Source: Streptomyces sp. MMBL 11-1 (GTDB lineage: Bacteria; Actinomycetota; Actinomycetes; Streptomycetales; Streptomycetaceae). From it: DNA of 64,000 nt. The translations under genes and the position numbers were made by a program. Below are positions 9,590 through 18,869 of the stretch, in pieces; positions within the stretch are counted from its first letter, which is position 1; each line of letters opens with the position of its first letter. The stretch spans positions 6,637,001 through 6,701,000 of the forward strand of contig NZ_CP117709.1 in the NCBI RefSeq assembly GCF_028622875.1, written 5' to 3'. Under the pieces are notes generated by a model, which worked only from the letters and a program-made list of their open reading frames with translations, made no database searches and was not told the DNA's origin.

Positions 9590-9624
9590 GGGGCCGTACG
9601 GCGAACAGCTCGCCGTACGGCCCC
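9590..9624 (-). terminator. Hairpin terminator of the beta-oxidation operon
   Basis: A perfect 15-bp stem (arm GGGGCCGTACGGCGA, loop ACAGC) lies 20 bp beyond the stop of the 3-hydroxyacyl-CoA dehydrogenase gene. No T-run follows it. Confidence 0.7.
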
Positions 9625-9644
9625 TGGTGCGTCCTCGTGCCTCC

Positions 9645-11774
9645 CTAGGCCGGCACGCTCGCCACGCCCCGCTCCAGGAACGGCTTGCCGTTCACCCGCT
9701 GGGAGACGCCCTCACGGTCCAGGTACGGCGTGATGCCGCCCAGGTGGAAGGGCCAGCCCGCGCCGGTGATCAGGCACAGGTCGATGTCCTGGGCCTCGGC
9801 GACGACGCCCTCGTCCAGCATCAGGCCGATCTCCTGCGCCACCGCGTCGAGCACGCGGTCGCGGGTCTGCTCCTCGGTGAGGACGGTGTCGCCCTGCTTG
9901 AGGAGCGCCGCGACCTCGGGGTCCAGGACCGGGGCGCCGGAGTCGTGGACGTAGAAGCCGCGCTTGCCGGCCTTCACGACCGCCGCGAGGTTCTCGGAGA
10001 CGGTGAAGCGCTCGGGGAAGGCGCGGTTCAGGGTCTCCGAGACGTGCAGGCCGATGGCCGGGCCGACCAGCTCCAGGAGCACCAGCGGGGACATCGGCAG
10101 GCCGAGCGGCTCGACGGCCTTCTCCGCGACCTCGACCGGGGTGCCCTCGTCGATGACGTTCTGGATCTCGCCCATGAAGCGGGTGAGGATGCGGTTGACG
10201 ACGAACGCCGGGGCGTCCTTCACCAGGACCGCGGTCTTCTTCAGCTTGCGGGCCACGCCGAACGCCGTCGCCAGGGAGGCGTCGTCGGTCTGCTCGCCGC
10301 GGACGATCTCCAGCAGCGGGAGGATCGCGACCGGGTTGAAGAAGTGGAAGCCGACGACCCGCTCGGGGTTCTTCAGCTTCGACGCCATCTCGGTCACCGA
10401 CAGCGAGGAGGTGTTGGTGGCGAGGATCGCGTGCGCCGGGGCGACCGCCTCGACCTCCGCGAACACCTGCTGCTTGACGCCGATCTCCTCGAAGACGGCC
10501 TCGATGATGAAGTCCGCGTCCGCGAAGCCCTCGGCCTTGTCGAGGACACCGGAGACCAGGCCCTTGAGGCGGTTGGCCTTGTCCTGGTTGATGCGGCCCT
10601 TGCCGAGCAGCTTCTCGATCTCGGCGTGGACGTAGCCCACACCCTTGTCGACGCGCTCCTGGTCGATGTCCGTGAGGACGACCGGGACCTCCAGGCGGCG
10701 CAGGAAGAGCAGCGCCAGCTGCGAGGCCATCAGCCCCGCGCCCACGACGCCGACCTTGGTGACCGGGCGGGCCAGGTTCTTGTCCGGGGCGCCGGCCGGG
10801 CGCTTGGCGCGCTTCTGGACCAGGTTGAAGGCGTAGATGCCGCTGCGCAGCTCGCCGCCCATGATCAGGTCCGCCAGCGCCTGGTCCTCGGCGTCGAAGC
10901 CGGCGCTCAGGTCGCCGTCCTTCGCCGCCGCGATGATGTCCAGCGCGCGGTACGCGGCGGGGGCCGCGCCGTGCACCTTGGAGTCGGCGATGGCCCGGCC
11001 ACGCGCGACGGCCTGGTCCCAGGCCTCACCGCGGTCGACCTCGGCGCGCTGAGGCGTGACCGTGCCCTTGAGCACGTTCGCGGTCCAGACCAGCGACTGC
11101 TCCAGGAAGTCCGCACCCTCGAACAGCGCGTCCGCGATGCCGAGTTCGAAGACCTGCTTGCCCTTGAGCTGACGGTTCTGGTTCAGCGAGTTCTCGATGA
11201 TCACCGAGACCGCGCGGTCCGCGCCGATCAGGTTCGGGAGCAGCGCGCAGCCGCCCCAGCCGGGAACCAGGCCGAGGAAGACCTCGGGCAGCGAGAACGC
11301 CGGCAGCGCCTTGGAGACGGTGCGGTAGGTGCAGTGCAGACCGACCTCGACACCGCCGCCCATGGCCGCGCCGTTGTAGTACGCGAACGTCGGGACCGCG
11401 AGACCGGAGAGGCGGCGGAAGACGTCGTGGCCGCCCTTGCCGATGGCCAGCGCGTCCTCGTGACGGCTCAGCAGCTCGACACCCTTGAGGTCGGCGCCGA
11501 CCGCGAAGATGAACGGCTTGCCGGTGATGCCGACACCGGTGATGGTGCCCTCGGCGGCCTCCTTCTCGACCTGGTCGATCGCGGCGTTCAGGTTCGCCAG
11601 CGACTGCGGTCCGAAGGTGGTCGGCTTGGTGTGGTCCAGGCCGTTGTCCAGCGTGATGAGCGCGAACCGCCCCGCGCCGAACGGCAGGTCCAGGTGGCGT
11701 ACGTGCGCCTGGGTGACGACCTCGCCGGGGAACAGCTCGGCCGCACCCTTCAGAAGCTCAGTGGTGGAGCTCAC
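9645..11774 (-). CDS. Fatty acid oxidation multifunctional protein (enoyl-CoA hydratase / 3-hydroxyacyl-CoA dehydrogenase)
   Basis: A 709-residue FadB/FadJ-type protein. Residues about 20-210 are an enoyl-CoA hydratase (crotonase) domain with the oxyanion segment GAAMGGGVEVGLHC. Residues about 330-520 are the NAD-binding 3-hydroxyacyl-CoA dehydrogenase domain (GVVGAGLMASQLAL near 338, ATNTSSLSV, and the catalytic His in VGFHFFNPV near 476). Two C-terminal 3HCDH repeats follow. It converts 2-enoyl-CoA to 3-ketoacyl-CoA in the cytoplasm. The GTG start overlaps the stop of the thiolase gene (GTGA) and has GGAGG six bases upstream, so the two genes form a coupled operon, thiolase first. The length is normal for the family. 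Confidence 0.93.
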   Translation of the reverse strand: MSSTTELLKGAAELFPGEVVTQAHVRHLDLPFGAGRFALITLDNGLDHTKPTTFGPQSLANLNAAIDQVEKEAAEGTITGVGITGKPFIFAVGADLKGVELLSRHEDALAIGKGGHDVFRRLSGLAVPTFAYYNGAAMGGGVEVGLHCTYRTVSKALPAFSLPEVFLGLVPGWGGCALLPNLIGADRAVSVIIENSLNQNRQLKGKQVFELGIADALFEGADFLEQSLVWTANVLKGTVTPQRAEVDRGEAWDQAVARGRAIADSKVHGAAPAAYRALDIIAAAKDGDLSAGFDAEDQALADLIMGGELRSGIYAFNLVQKRAKRPAGAPDKNLARPVTKVGVVGAGLMASQLALLFLRRLEVPVVLTDIDQERVDKGVGYVHAEIEKLLGKGRINQDKANRLKGLVSGVLDKAEGFADADFIIEAVFEEIGVKQQVFAEVEAVAPAHAILATNTSSLSVTEMASKLKNPERVVGFHFFNPVAILPLLEIVRGEQTDDASLATAFGVARKLKKTAVLVKDAPAFVVNRILTRFMGEIQNVIDEGTPVEVAEKAVEPLGLPMSPLVLLELVGPAIGLHVSETLNRAFPERFTVSENLAAVVKAGKRGFYVHDSGAPVLDPEVAALLKQGDTVLTEEQTRDRVLDAVAQEIGLMLDEGVVAEAQDIDLCLITGAGWPFHLGGITPYLDREGVSQRVNGKPFLERGVASVPA

Positions 11775-12997
11775 TTGTCGCCTCCGTCAGCGTTGAAGTG
11801 CGGGTTTTCCCAGACGACCGTGGCGCCCATGCCGAAGCCGACGCACATGGTGGTCAGGCCGTAGCGGACCTCGGGCTGCTCCTCGAACTGCCGGGCCAGC
11901 TGCGTCATGAGCCGGACACCGGAGGAGGCCAGCGGGTGACCGTAGGCGATCGCGCCGCCGTACTGGTTGACGCGGGCGTCGTCGTCGGCGATGCCGTAGT
12001 GCTCCAGGAAGGCGAGCACCTGCACGGCGAAGGCCTCGTTGATCTCGAAGAGACCGATGTCCTCGATGGACAGACCGGCCTGGGCCAGCGCCTTCTCGGT
12101 CGCCGGGATCGGGCCGTAACCCATGACCTCCGGCTCGACGCCCGCGAAGGCGTACGAGACCAGGCGCATCTTGACCGGGAGGCCCAGCTCGCGGGCGACG
12201 TCCTCGGCGGCGAGCAGCGAGGCGGTGGCGCCGTCGTTGAGACCCGCGGCGTTACCGGCCGTCACGCGGCCGTGGGCGCGGAAGGGGGTCTTGAGGCCCG
12301 CGAGGGACTCCATGGTGGTGCCCGGGCGCATCGGCTCGTCGGCGGTGACCAGGCCCCAGCCCGTCTCACCGGCTTCGGCGTTGGTGCGGCGCACCGAGAC
12401 CGGCACCAGGTCCTGCTGGATCTTGCCGTTGGCGTACGCCTTGGCGGCCTTCTCCTGCGAACGCACCGCGTAGGCGTCGGCGCGCTCCTTGGTGATCGTG
12501 GGGTAGCGGTCGTGCAGGTTCTCCGCCGTCATGCCCATGAACAGGGCGGACTCGTCGACCAGTTTCTCCGACACGAAGCGCGGGTTCGGGTCGACGCCCT
12601 CGCCCATCGGGTGGCGGCCCATGTGCTCCACGCCACCGGCCACGACGACGTCGTACGCGCCGAACGCGATGGACCCGGCCGTCGAGGTGACGGCGGTCAG
12701 CGCGCCCGCGCACATGCGGTCGATCGAGTAGCCCGGGACGGACTGCGGCAGACCGGCCAGGATTCCGGCGGTACGGCCCAGCGTGAGGCCCTGGTCCCCG
12801 ATCTGCGTGGTCGCGGCGATGGCGACCTCGTCGATCTTCTTGGGGTCCAGGTCCGGGTTGCGGCGCAGCAGCTCCCGGATGGCCTTCACGACGAGGTCGT
12901 CGGCGCGGGTCTCGTGGTAGATGCCCTTCGGGCCCGCTTTGCCGAACGGGGTGCGGACGCCGTCGACGAAGACGACGTCCCGGATGGTACGAGGCAC
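11771..12997 (-). CDS. Acetyl-CoA C-acyltransferase (thiolase, FadA type)
   Basis: A 408-residue thiolase that cleaves 3-ketoacyl-CoA in the last beta-oxidation step. The nucleophilic Cys is in DRMCAGALTA near residue 93, the catalytic His in AIAYGHPLASSG near 352 and the second Cys in MCVGFGMG near 384. The GTG at 12997 has GGAGGAG just upstream and begins VPRTIRDVVFVDGVRTPFG, the usual N-terminus. A longer in-frame reading back to 13069 adds only a Pro/Arg/Ala-rich stretch and is not favoured. It is the first gene of the operon with the multifunctional protein. About 185 bp upstream an interrupted inverted repeat (arms GGGCCCTG at 13179 and CAGGGCCC at 13225) might be an operator, but I have no factor to assign to it. 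Confidence 0.93.
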   Translation of the reverse strand: MPRTIRDVVFVDGVRTPFGKAGPKGIYHETRADDLVVKAIRELLRRNPDLDPKKIDEVAIAATTQIGDQGLTLGRTAGILAGLPQSVPGYSIDRMCAGALTAVTSTAGSIAFGAYDVVVAGGVEHMGRHPMGEGVDPNPRFVSEKLVDESALFMGMTAENLHDRYPTITKERADAYAVRSQEKAAKAYANGKIQQDLVPVSVRRTNAEAGETGWGLVTADEPMRPGTTMESLAGLKTPFRAHGRVTAGNAAGLNDGATASLLAAEDVARELGLPVKMRLVSYAFAGVEPEVMGYGPIPATEKALAQAGLSIEDIGLFEINEAFAVQVLAFLEHYGIADDDARVNQYGGAIAYGHPLASSGVRLMTQLARQFEEQPEVRYGLTTMCVGFGMGATVVWENPHFNADGGDK

Positions 12998-13241
12998 GGT
13001 GGCTCTCCTCCAGGGTGCGGGATGGCACTGCTGCGGGGCACGCCACGGGGGCGCACCGCCTGCCCTCATGCTACTTGCGGGTAACCGTACTGCCCACCCC
13101 TCGCGGCCGGAGCGTCGAAGGTCACAGCGTCCCGGCTCCCCGTGGTGGGCCGTCGACGCCGCCGGACGCCGGAGGGAAGGGCCCTGAACCTGGCGTGATT
13201 TCGACCATCGGTTCGGTCCGTGTACAGGGCCCGAAACGCGG

Positions 13242-13267
13242 AAAACCCCCGGCCGGTGACCGAGGGT
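13242..13267 (-). terminator. Imperfect hairpin followed by four T (minus strand)
   Basis: On the minus strand, ACCCTCGG pairs with CCGG-CC-GGGGGT around a short loop and is followed directly by TTTTCC. It lies just past the stop of the RNase D gene at 13286. Confidence 0.5.
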
Positions 13268-13285
13268 GTCCGCTGGGTAACGGAA

Positions 13286-14557
13286 TCAGGAGGCGTCCAG
13301 GGCCCGCACCAGGAGCGGGGCGACCTGCTGGATCTGCCAGTTCCGCGCCCCGTACCCGGCGAGGGCGTCCTCGACGGCGCCCGGGGTCGGGGTCTTCGGC
13401 GGCTCCCAGCAGATCCGGCGCACGGTGTCCGGGGTGATCAGGTTCTCCTGGGGCATGTGGAGGCGCTCGGCCAGCTCGGAGACGCCGGTACGGGCGGCCG
13501 AGAGCCGGGCGGCGGCGGCCGGGTCCTTGTCGGCCCAGGAGCGCGGGGGAGGCGGTCCGGCCGGCTGCTGACCGGGCTGCGGCAGCTCCGACTCGGGCAG
13601 CGCCCTGGCCCGCTCCACGGCCGCCTGCCACTGCTCCAGCTGACGGCGTCCCATGCGGTGGCCGAATCCCGGCAGCGCGGTCAGGGCCTGCACATCGACC
13701 GGCAGCGCGAGCGCGGCCTCGACGATCGCGGCGTCGCCGAGCACCTTGCCCGGGGAGACGTCGCGGCGCTGGGCGACCTGGTCACGGGTGGTCCACAGCT
13801 CCCGGACCACAGCCATCTGACGGCGGCGGCGCACCTTGTGCATGCCCGACGTACGCCGCCAGGGGTCCTTGCGGGGCGGGGCCGGCGGCGCGGCGGCGAT
13901 GGCGTCGAACTCCTCCCGGGCCCACTCCAGCTTCCCCTGCCGCTCCAGCTCCTCCTCCAGCGCGTCGCGCAGGTCGATCAGGAGCTCCACGTCGAGCGCG
14001 GCGTAGCGCAGCCAGGGCTCGGGCAGCGGGCGGGTGGACCAGTCGACGGCGGAGTGGCCCTTCTCCAGGGCGTATCCGAGCACGTTCTCCACCATCGCGC
14101 CGAGGCCGACGCGCGGGAATCCCGCGAGCCGTCCGGCCAGCTCGGTGTCGAACAGGGAGGTGGGGGTCATGCCTATGTCCCGCAGGCACGGCAGGTCCTG
14201 GGTCGCCGCGTGCAGGATCCACTCCGTGTCGGACAGCGCGGAGCCGAGGCCGGAGAGGTCGGGACAGCCGACCGGGTCGACCAGAGCGCTGCCCGCGCCC
14301 TCGCGGCGCAGCTGTACGAGGTAGGCGCGCTGGCCGTAGCGGTACCCCGAGGCGCGCTCGGCGTCGACGGCCACCGGGCCGGTGCCCGCGGCGAAGGCCG
14401 CGATCACTCCGGCGAGGGCGTCGTCGGACGTCACCACCGGGGGAACGCCCTCGCGCGGTTCGAGCAAGGGGATCGGCGCCGGGGCGACGTCGTCCGGGGG
14501 GGCGCCCCCGGTGGTTCGCAGTGAAGTGGCTGCTGCGGTCTCTTGGGCGTCGGTCAC
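13286..14557 (-). CDS. Ribonuclease D family exonuclease with HRDC domain
   Basis: A 423-residue protein with the DEDDy exonuclease motifs: ExoI DAE in GPVAVDAERAS near 62, ExoII HAATQDLPCL near 114 and ExoIII YAALDVELL near 183. An HRDC helical domain follows (about 230-310) and a C-terminal helical region. RNase D removes 3' nucleotides from structured RNAs such as tRNA precursors. The first 30 residues are a Thr/Ala/Pro-rich, probably disordered lead. No clear Shine-Dalgarno precedes the GTG, so translation may be leaderless. It faces the same way as the response regulator gene but is separated from it by a 32-bp palindrome. Confidence 0.9.
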   Translation of the reverse strand: MTDAQETAAATSLRTTGGAPPDDVAPAPIPLLEPREGVPPVVTSDDALAGVIAAFAAGTGPVAVDAERASGYRYGQRAYLVQLRREGAGSALVDPVGCPDLSGLGSALSDTEWILHAATQDLPCLRDIGMTPTSLFDTELAGRLAGFPRVGLGAMVENVLGYALEKGHSAVDWSTRPLPEPWLRYAALDVELLIDLRDALEEELERQGKLEWAREEFDAIAAAPPAPPRKDPWRRTSGMHKVRRRRQMAVVRELWTTRDQVAQRRDVSPGKVLGDAAIVEAALALPVDVQALTALPGFGHRMGRRQLEQWQAAVERARALPESELPQPGQQPAGPPPPRSWADKDPAAAARLSAARTGVSELAERLHMPQENLITPDTVRRICWEPPKTPTPGAVEDALAGYGARNWQIQQVAPLLVRALDAS

Positions 14558-14584
14558 GTGTCAAGGGTATCTGTGTATGCGCGG

Positions 14585-14616
14585 AGCCCGTCGACGGAAC
14601 GTTCCGTCGACGGGCT
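14585..14616. terminator. 32-bp perfect palindrome between response regulator and RNase D genes
   Basis: The arms are AGCCCGTCGACGGAAC and its exact reverse complement, with no spacer. It lies 55 bp beyond the response regulator stop and 28 bp before the RNase D start. A terminator for the regulator gene is the simplest reading; a protein-binding palindrome controlling RNase D is the alternative. Confidence 0.55.
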
Positions 14617-14671
14617 GCCATGCGCGTATTCCAGCCGGAGACGCATCGGTGCACGTCCCGGCGGGGTGCGG

Positions 14672-15334
14672 TCAGTGGATGATGCCCGTCCGCAGGGCGA
14701 CCGCGACCATTCCGGCGCGGTCTCCGGTGCCGAGCTTGCGGGCGATGCGGGCGAGGTGGGACTTGACGGTCAGGGCGGAGAGGCCCATCGAGACGCCGAT
14801 GGCCTTGTTGGACTGGCCCTCGGCGACCAGGCGGAGCACCTCCACCTCCCGTCCGGACAGTTCGCGGTAGCCGCCCGGGTGGCTCGGGGAACCGGGGGGC
14901 CTGCGGTGCATACGGGCGGCGTTGGCGCCGATGGGGGCGACGCCGGGGCGGGTGGGGTGGCCGATGTTGGTTCGGGTGCCGGTGACGACGTAGCCCTTCA
15001 CGCCGCCCGCGAGGGCGTTGCGAACGGCGCCGATGTCGTCGGCGGCGGAGAGGGCGAGACCGTTGGGCCAGCCTGCGGCGCGGGTCTCGGACAGCAGGGT
15101 CAGCCCGGAACCGTCGGGCAGGTGGACGTCGGCAATGCAGATGTCGCGCGGGTTGCCGACGCGGGGGCGTGCCTCCGCGATGGACGACGCTTCGATGACG
15201 TCACGTACTCCGAGGGCCCACAGATGGCGGGTGACGGTGGAACGGACGCGCGGGTCGGCCACGACGACCATGGCCGTCGGCTTGTTCGGGCGGTAGGCGA
15301 CCAGGCTTGCGGGCTGCTCGAGGAGAACGGACAC
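14672..15334 (-). CDS. LuxR-family response regulator
   Basis: About 220 residues. The N-terminal receiver-like domain holds VVVADPRVR and a candidate phospho-acceptor Asp near residue 68 (ICIADVHLPDGSG). The C-terminal LuxR/NarL helix-turn-helix runs over about 155-219 (LSGREVEVLRLVAEGQSNKAIG, then SALTVKSHLARIARKLG). No kinase gene is adjacent, so it is an orphan regulator. Two starts are possible. The GTG at 15334 has AGGAGG, four bases away, and gives the start MSVLLEQP, which I recall from streptomycete homologues. An ATG at 15409 adds 25 Pro/Arg-rich residues. The 5' region (15410-15540) is AT-rich for this genome, with TACAAT on the minus strand as a candidate -10. Confidence 0.87.
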   Translation of the reverse strand: MSVLLEQPASLVAYRPNKPTAMVVVADPRVRSTVTRHLWALGVRDVIEASSIAEARPRVGNPRDICIADVHLPDGSGLTLLSETRAAGWPNGLALSAADDIGAVRNALAGGVKGYVVTGTRTNIGHPTRPGVAPIGANAARMHRRPPGSPSHPGGYRELSGREVEVLRLVAEGQSNKAIGVSMGLSALTVKSHLARIARKLGTGDRAGMVAVALRTGIIH

Positions 15335-15547
15335 CAGGCCTCCTGGGGGAGTGGCGGGACGGGCCGGCTCGGGGTGCGGCCGGGGGGCGAACCGTGCTTG
15401 AAGGGTCATTGACCTCTTCGGCAGCGGACCCGTCCTCCTTTAGGGGAAGATCGCGATTTGATGAGTAACAATTCGGGCAAATAGGACGCGCGATCGATTG
15501 TACGAAAAGAGAGCCGGTGCGTGTGCGAAACGGGTGACGGAGTGTTA

Positions 15548-16204
15548 CTAAACCTGCGGGCCGCGCCGCTGCGGCAACGTCACCACCGCCGCGTCCGCCG
15601 GATCCGACGGCGGCAGCCCCGCGATCTGGCACAGCAGATCGCCCCAGGCCATCAGGTGCGACGCCGTGTCCGGCACCCCGCCGCGCGACTCCCTCGGCGT
15701 CCAGGAGGCCCGGATCTCGATCTGTGTCGCCGGACGGCGCGTGGACAGCGCGCCGAAGTAGTGCGATCCGGCGCGCGTCACCGTGCCCCCGGCCTCTCCG
15801 TACGAGAGTCCCCGCGCGTCCAGCGCACCCGTCAGCCAGGACCAGCACACCTCCGGGAGCAGCGGGTCCGCCGCCATCTCCGGCTCCAGCTCCGCCCGGA
15901 CCAGCGTCACCAGCCGGAACGCGCCCTGCCAGGCGTCGTGTCCCGCCGGATCGTGCAGCAGGACCAACCTGCCGTCCGCGAGATCGTCCTCGCCGTCCAC
16001 CACCGCCGCCTCCAGCGCGTACGCGTGCGGAGCGAGGCGCTGCGGCGGCCTGGTCACCTCCACCTCCAGCTCCGGGCGCAGGCGCGCGGACCGCAGCGCG
16101 TCGACCGCCGCCAGGAACGCGGGCGGCACCGGAGGACCCTCCGCGCGGTCCTTGCTTTCAACGCCATCGGAATGATCGGAAAATTGTCCCTGAGCCGGAG
16201 CCAT
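15548..16204 (-). CDS. DUF3000 family protein
   Basis: A 218-residue soluble protein of the actinobacterial DUF3000 family, found by its core segments PPAFLAAVDALRSARLRPE, PQRLAPHAYALEA, VLLHDPAGHDAWQGAFRLV and GGVPDTASHLMAWGDLL. Function is unknown. No signal peptide, membrane helix or catalytic motif is evident. It lies divergently from hemE with 92 bp between them and upstream of the response regulator on the same strand, a neighbourhood typical of streptomycetes. There is no purine-rich ribosome-binding site before the ATG, so it may be translated from a leaderless mRNA. Confidence 0.85.
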   Translation of the reverse strand: MAPAQGQFSDHSDGVESKDRAEGPPVPPAFLAAVDALRSARLRPELEVEVTRPPQRLAPHAYALEAAVVDGEDDLADGRLVLLHDPAGHDAWQGAFRLVTLVRAELEPEMAADPLLPEVCWSWLTGALDARGLSYGEAGGTVTRAGSHYFGALSTRRPATQIEIRASWTPRESRGGVPDTASHLMAWGDLLCQIAGLPPSDPADAAVVTLPQRRGPQV

Positions 16205-16296
16205 GCGGGGAAGAGTAGGCGGAAGCCGGGCCGCGCGCAGGGAGAGACACCCGTGCGGGGCCGGGCTCCTTCGGCGCGCGTGCGAAGATTCTGTGC

Positions 16297-17394
16297 GTGA
16301 GTGCCAACGACAGCCCTTCGGGCCAGCAGACGACGACCTCCGCCAGCCTCGACGCGGTCCGCCACGCCACCCACGACTCGGCGTTCCTGCGGGCCTGCCG
16401 CCGCGAACCCGTCCCGCACACGCCGGTCTGGTTCATGCGCCAGGCGGGGCGCTCGCTGCCCGAGTACCTGAAGGTCCGCGAGGGCATCGCGATGCTCGAC
16501 TCCTGCATGATGCCGGAGCTGGTCGCCGAGATCACCCTGCAGCCCGTACGCCGCCACAAGGTCGACGCCGCGATCTACTTCAGTGACATCGTCGTGCCCC
16601 TGAAGGCCATCGGCATCGACCTCGACATCAAGCCCGGCGTCGGCCCCGTCATCGCCGAGCCGATCCGCACCCGCGCCGACCTGGCCCGGCTGCGCGACCT
16701 GACCCCCGAGGACGTCCCGTACGTCACCGAGGCCATCGGGATGCTCACCGCCGAGCTGGGCGCCACGCCGCTCATCGGCTTCGCCGGGGCTCCTTTCACC
16801 CTGGCCAGCTACCTCGTCGAGGGCGGCCCCTCGCGCAACCACGAGCGCACCAAGGCCATGATGTACGGCGACCCGCGGCTCTGGGCCGACCTCGTCGACC
16901 GGCTCGCGGAGATCACCGGAGCCTTCCTCAAGGTGCAGATCGAGGCCGGCGCGTCCGCCGTCCAGCTCTTCGACTCCTGGGTCGGCGCGCTGGCCCCCGC
17001 CGACTACCGCCGCGCGGTGCTGCCCGCCTCCGCGAAGGTCTTCGACGCCGTCGCCCCCTACGGCGTCCCCCGCATCCACTTCGGCGTCGGCACCGGCGAA
17101 CTCCTCGGCCTGATGGGCGAGGCCGGCGCGGACGTCGTCGGCGTCGACTGGCGGGTCCCGCTGGACGAGGCCGCCCGCCGCGTCGGCCCCGGCAAGGCCC
17201 TCCAGGGCAACCTCGACCCGGCGGTGCTGTTCGCGCCGGCCCCGGCCGTCGAGGAGAAGACCCGCGAGGTGCTGGACGCCGCCGCCGGACTGGAGGGCCA
17301 CATCTTCAACCTGGGCCACGGCGTCATGCCGAACATGGACCCGGACGCGCTGACCCGGCTCGTCCAGTACGTGCACGAGCAGACCGCGCGCTGA
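16297..17394 (+). CDS. hemE: Uroporphyrinogen decarboxylase
   Basis: A 365-residue HemE that decarboxylates uroporphyrinogen III four times to coproporphyrinogen III. The signature [15 protein letters not shown] lies at about 42-56. Other family segments are [48 protein letters not shown] and, near the end, [14 protein letters not shown]. The GTG start fits the family length once about 30 N-terminal Ser/Thr-rich residues are allowed. It is divergent from DUF3000 and ends before a strong bidirectional terminator. With hemY and hemQ a few kb away it supplies the coproporphyrinogen for the coproporphyrin-dependent heme route. Confidence 0.95.
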   Translation: MSANDSPSGQQTTTSASLDAVRHATHDSAFLRACRREPVPHTPVWFMRQAGRSLPEYLKVREGIAMLDSCMMPELVAEITLQPVRRHKVDAAIYFSDIVVPLKAIGIDLDIKPGVGPVIAEPIRTRADLARLRDLTPEDVPYVTEAIGMLTAELGATPLIGFAGAPFTLASYLVEGGPSRNHERTKAMMYGDPRLWADLVDRLAEITGAFLKVQIEAGASAVQLFDSWVGALAPADYRRAVLPASAKVFDAVAPYGVPRIHFGVGTGELLGLMGEAGADVVGVDWRVPLDEAARRVGPGKALQGNLDPAVLFAPAPAVEEKTREVLDAAAGLEGHIFNLGHGVMPNMDPDALTRLVQYVHEQTAR

Positions 17395-17404
17395 CGGCAG
17401 GCGT

Positions 17405-17431
17405 GTCCCGGGGGTTTTCAACCCCCGGGAC
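17405..17431. terminator. Bidirectional hairpin terminator
   Basis: A perfect 12-bp stem (arm GTCCCGGGGGTT, loop TTC) lies between the stops of convergent hemE (+) and the flavoprotein gene (-). Confidence 0.8.
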
Positions 17432-17437
17432 CCCCCG

Positions 17438-18826
17438 TCAGCCGCCCGCGCCCCGCACCGCCGTCACCGTCTTGCGGGCGGCCACCAGCACCGGGTCCCA
17501 GACCGGTGAGAACGGCGGGGCGTAGCCCAGGTCGAGCGCCGTCATCTGCTCCACCGTCATCCCGGCCGTCAGCGCCACCGCCGCCACGTCCACCCGCTTC
17601 GCCGACCCCTCACGGCCGACGATCTGCACCCCGAGCAGCCGGCCCGTACGGTGTTCCGCGATCATCTTCACCGTCATCGGCCTCGCCCCCGGGTAGTAGC
17701 CCGCCCGCTGCGTCGACTCGATGGTCGCCGTGACGTAGCGCAGCCCGACCGCGCGGGCGTCCTTCTCCCGCAGCCCGGTCCGGGCGATCTCCAGGTCGCA
17801 GACCTTGCTCACCGCCGTACCGACCACGCCCGGGAACGTGCCGTAGCCGCCCCCGACGTTGGAACCGATCACCTGGCCGTGCTTGTTGGCGTGCGTGCCC
17901 AGCGCGATGTGCCGGGTGCGGCCCGCCACCAGGTCCAGGACCTCCACGCAGTCGCCGCCCGCCCAGATGTTCTCGTGGCCCACCACCCGCATCGCCAGAT
18001 CGGTCAGCAGCCCGCCGTGCGGGCCCACCGGCAGCCCCGCCCCGCGCGCCAGCGCCGTCTCCGGCTCCACGCCGATGCCGAGGACCACCACGTCCGCCGG
18101 ATACCTCCCCGCGTCCGTCGCCACCCCGTTCACCCGGCCGTCCGGACCGGTGAGGATCTCGGTCACGGCGGCCCCGTTGACCGTGGTGATGCCCAGCCCG
18201 TCCATCGCCTCGTGGACGAGCCGCCCCATGTCCGGGTCGAGCGTCGCCATCGGCTGCTCGCCCCGGTTGAGGACGGTCACCTCGAAGCCCCTCTTGAGCA
18301 TCGCCTCGGCCATCTCGACGCCGATGTAGCCCGCGCCCACCACGACCGCCCGCCGCCCCTCGTCGGAGCCCAGGGCGTCCAGCGAGTCCAGCAGCGCCTG
18401 CCCGTCGCCCAGGGTCTGCACCCCGTGCACCCCCGGCGCGTCCATACCGGGCAGCGCCGGGCGTACCGGGCGGGCCCCGGTGGCGATCACGAGTTTGTCG
18501 TAGCCCGTCCAGTACGTCTTCCCGCTCTCCCGGTCCAGCGCCTTCACCCGCCGCCCGGGCACGTCGAGTTCCGTCACCTCGGTCCGCATCCGCAGATCGA
18601 TGTCCCGCTCCCGGTGCTCATCGGCGGTGCGGGCGATCAGGTCGTCGCGCGCCCCGACGTCACCGCTCACCCAGTACGGGATCCCGCACGCGGAGTACGA
18701 GGTGAAGCGGGAGCGCTCGAAGGCCACGATCTCCAGCGCGTCCGCCCCCTTCAGCCTGCGGGCCTGTGACGCGGCGGACATGCCCGCCGCGTCACCGCCG
18801 ATGACCACCAGTCGCTCCGCTGCCAT
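17438..18826 (-). CDS. FAD-dependent oxidoreductase, CoA-disulfide reductase / NADH oxidase type
   Basis: A 462-residue pyridine-nucleotide-disulfide oxidoreductase. The FAD-binding GGDAAGMSAA lies at about 9-18. A lone redox Cys sits in SYSACGIPYWVSGD near residue 45, as in CoA-disulfide reductases and NADH oxidases, rather than the CxxxxC pair of glutathione reductases. The NAD-binding GAGYIGVEMAEAM is mid-protein and the second FAD contact is WAGGDCVEV. The C-terminal dimerisation domain (VGTAVSKVCDLEIARTG) is complete. The likely role is thiol/disulfide or oxygen redox balance with NAD(P)H. The ATG has AAAGGGG upstream. It converges on hemE. A longer Arg/Pro-rich N-terminal extension is open in frame but has no support. 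Confidence 0.88.
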   Translation of the reverse strand: MAAERLVVIGGDAAGMSAASQARRLKGADALEIVAFERSRFTSYSACGIPYWVSGDVGARDDLIARTADEHRERDIDLRMRTEVTELDVPGRRVKALDRESGKTYWTGYDKLVIATGARPVRPALPGMDAPGVHGVQTLGDGQALLDSLDALGSDEGRRAVVVGAGYIGVEMAEAMLKRGFEVTVLNRGEQPMATLDPDMGRLVHEAMDGLGITTVNGAAVTEILTGPDGRVNGVATDAGRYPADVVVLGIGVEPETALARGAGLPVGPHGGLLTDLAMRVVGHENIWAGGDCVEVLDLVAGRTRHIALGTHANKHGQVIGSNVGGGYGTFPGVVGTAVSKVCDLEIARTGLREKDARAVGLRYVTATIESTQRAGYYPGARPMTVKMIAEHRTGRLLGVQIVGREGSAKRVDVAAVALTAGMTVEQMTALDLGYAPPFSPVWDPVLVAARKTVTAVRGAGG

Positions 18827-18869
18827 GCCGGGCCCCTTTCGCCGAATCAGGGACCCCACGCTACGGCGG

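Noticed and set aside
8580..11864. A 1094-codon reading on the plus strand across 8.5-11.9 kb
   Set aside because: It runs across an EEP gene, a terminator and a beta-oxidation gene, all well supported on the minus strand. Its translation is Arg/Gly/Asp-rich noise.
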